Part shown: in pieces, positions 49,415 to 49,537 of the stretch
Layout: each line of letters begins with the position of its first letter
How positions within the stretch are numbered: position 1 is the first letter of the stretch
Assembly (NCBI GenBank): GCA_947628155.1
Contig: CANQYQ010000003.1
Coordinates: forward strand, 1 to 49,537
From: an uncultured Clostridia bacterium
GTDB taxonomy: Bacteria; Bacillota; Clostridia; UBA1381
DNA length: 49,537 nt
Reading direction: 5' to 3'
The notes under the pieces: generated by a model
What the model was told of the DNA's origin: nothing
What the model saw: the letters and a program-made list of their open reading frames with translations, nothing else
The model's database searches: none
Made by a program: the position numbers and the translations under genes

Positions 49415-49537
49415 ATGAAAGGCAGCGTAAGAAAAAAAGGTGCAACATGGTCGTATCGACTAGACCTCGGAACGATTGCGGGCAAAAGAAATCAAATTGA
49501 AAGAAGCGGTTACAAAACAAAGAGAGAAGCTGAAAAG
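49415..49537 (+). CDS. Tyrosine-recombinase-type integrase, N-terminal fragment (runs off the window)
   Basis: A 41-codon open frame starts at ATG 49415, six bases after AAGGAGGAAC, and is cut by the window edge. Its translation MKGSVRKKGATWSYRLDLG, continuing to SGYKTKREAEK, matches the arm-type DNA-binding domain that starts phage and conjugative-element integrases of Bacillota. The catalytic core is outside the window. It is not in the ORF track because it is partial. A mobile element probably begins here. Confidence 0.75.
   Translation, partial: MKGSVRKKGATWSYRLDLGTIAGKRNQIERSGYKTKREAEK

Noticed and set aside
1-49537. tRNA or rRNA genes, including one as an integration target
   Set aside because: No cloverleaf with TTCRANY arm and CCA end, and no rRNA conserved stretches, were recognised by eye; small RNAs could still be missed.

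Overview
The window reads as chromosomal DNA of an anaerobic Bacillota, most likely a gut-type Clostridia (inference). Supporting signs are the [FeFe]-hydrogenase maturase HydF, the HemZ-type radical SAM protein, a reverse rubrerythrin (rubredoxin domain first), IscS/IscU with an Rrf2 regulator, cdaA-cdaR, Noc, copper-amine-oxidase-fold and cohesin-like secreted proteins, strong AGGAGG ribosome sites and sigma-A promoters with 16-17 base spacers. No rRNA, tRNA or CRISPR array was recognised. It spans the replication origin: dnaA, a DnaA-box cluster and dnaN lie at 13.0-15.8 kb.

Layout. 0.2-3.7 kb (+): dapA, dapB (lysine/diaminopimelate), a DJ-1-like protein, 5-formyl-THF cyclo-ligase and a TatD nuclease. 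3.75-6.1 kb (-): a large secreted transglutaminase-like protein. 6.3-8.4 kb (+): an iron-sulfur operon, iscS-iscU-rrf2, with a promoter and an Rrf2-type operator. 8.4-12.8 kb (-): ppx-ppk-SDR, which places polyphosphate synthesis and breakdown next to the origin. 13.0-18.8 kb (+): dnaA, oriC, dnaN, an MBL hydrolase, hemZ and a DnaC/DnaI-like loader, clearly AT-richer than the flanks. 18.9-26.0 kb: a lipoprotein, an envelope protein behind an ECF-sigma-like promoter, an Fe-alcohol dehydrogenase, a thioesterase and two divergent zinc-ribbon membrane proteins.

26.0-27.9 kb: a roughly 124 bp direct repeat carrying the promoter and first codons of a cation-efflux (CDF) gene flanks about 0.73 kb of foreign-looking DNA. 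That DNA holds a small membrane-protein gene and a broken radical SAM gene fragment absent from the ORF track. 27.9-31.9 kb: galE, a nitrilase-family amidase, an EamA transporter and a CapA-like protein. 32.0-34.3 kb: a pair of COG0523-like (CobW) metal GTPases. The first has a CxCC motif and a very long His tail. The second is a fusion with a YcgQ/DUF1980-like C-terminal domain. 34.3-36.7 kb: a GH2 glycosidase followed by a MITE-like repeat. 36.9-39.3 kb (-): hydF and a cohesin-like secreted protein.

39.6-44.6 kb (+): cdaA-cdaR (c-di-AMP), hslO, rsmG and noc, with a structured leader before noc. 44.6-46.8 kb (-): a GltD-like oxidoreductase overlapping L-asparaginase. 46.9-48.4 kb (+): an ECF transporter S component (pantothenate is likely) and coaX. 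48.4-49.1 kb: reverse rubrerythrin behind a PerR-like palindrome. The window ends in the first 41 codons of a tyrosine-recombinase-type integrase preceded by repeated GTGGGAA sites, so an integrated element probably begins there.

The strongest leads are the tandem COG0523 pair with its leader, the duplicated CDF 5' region with the radical SAM remnant, the structured RNA candidate before noc, the ECF-type promoter and the rearranged origin neighbourhood. All calls rest on reading motifs; no database search was possible.
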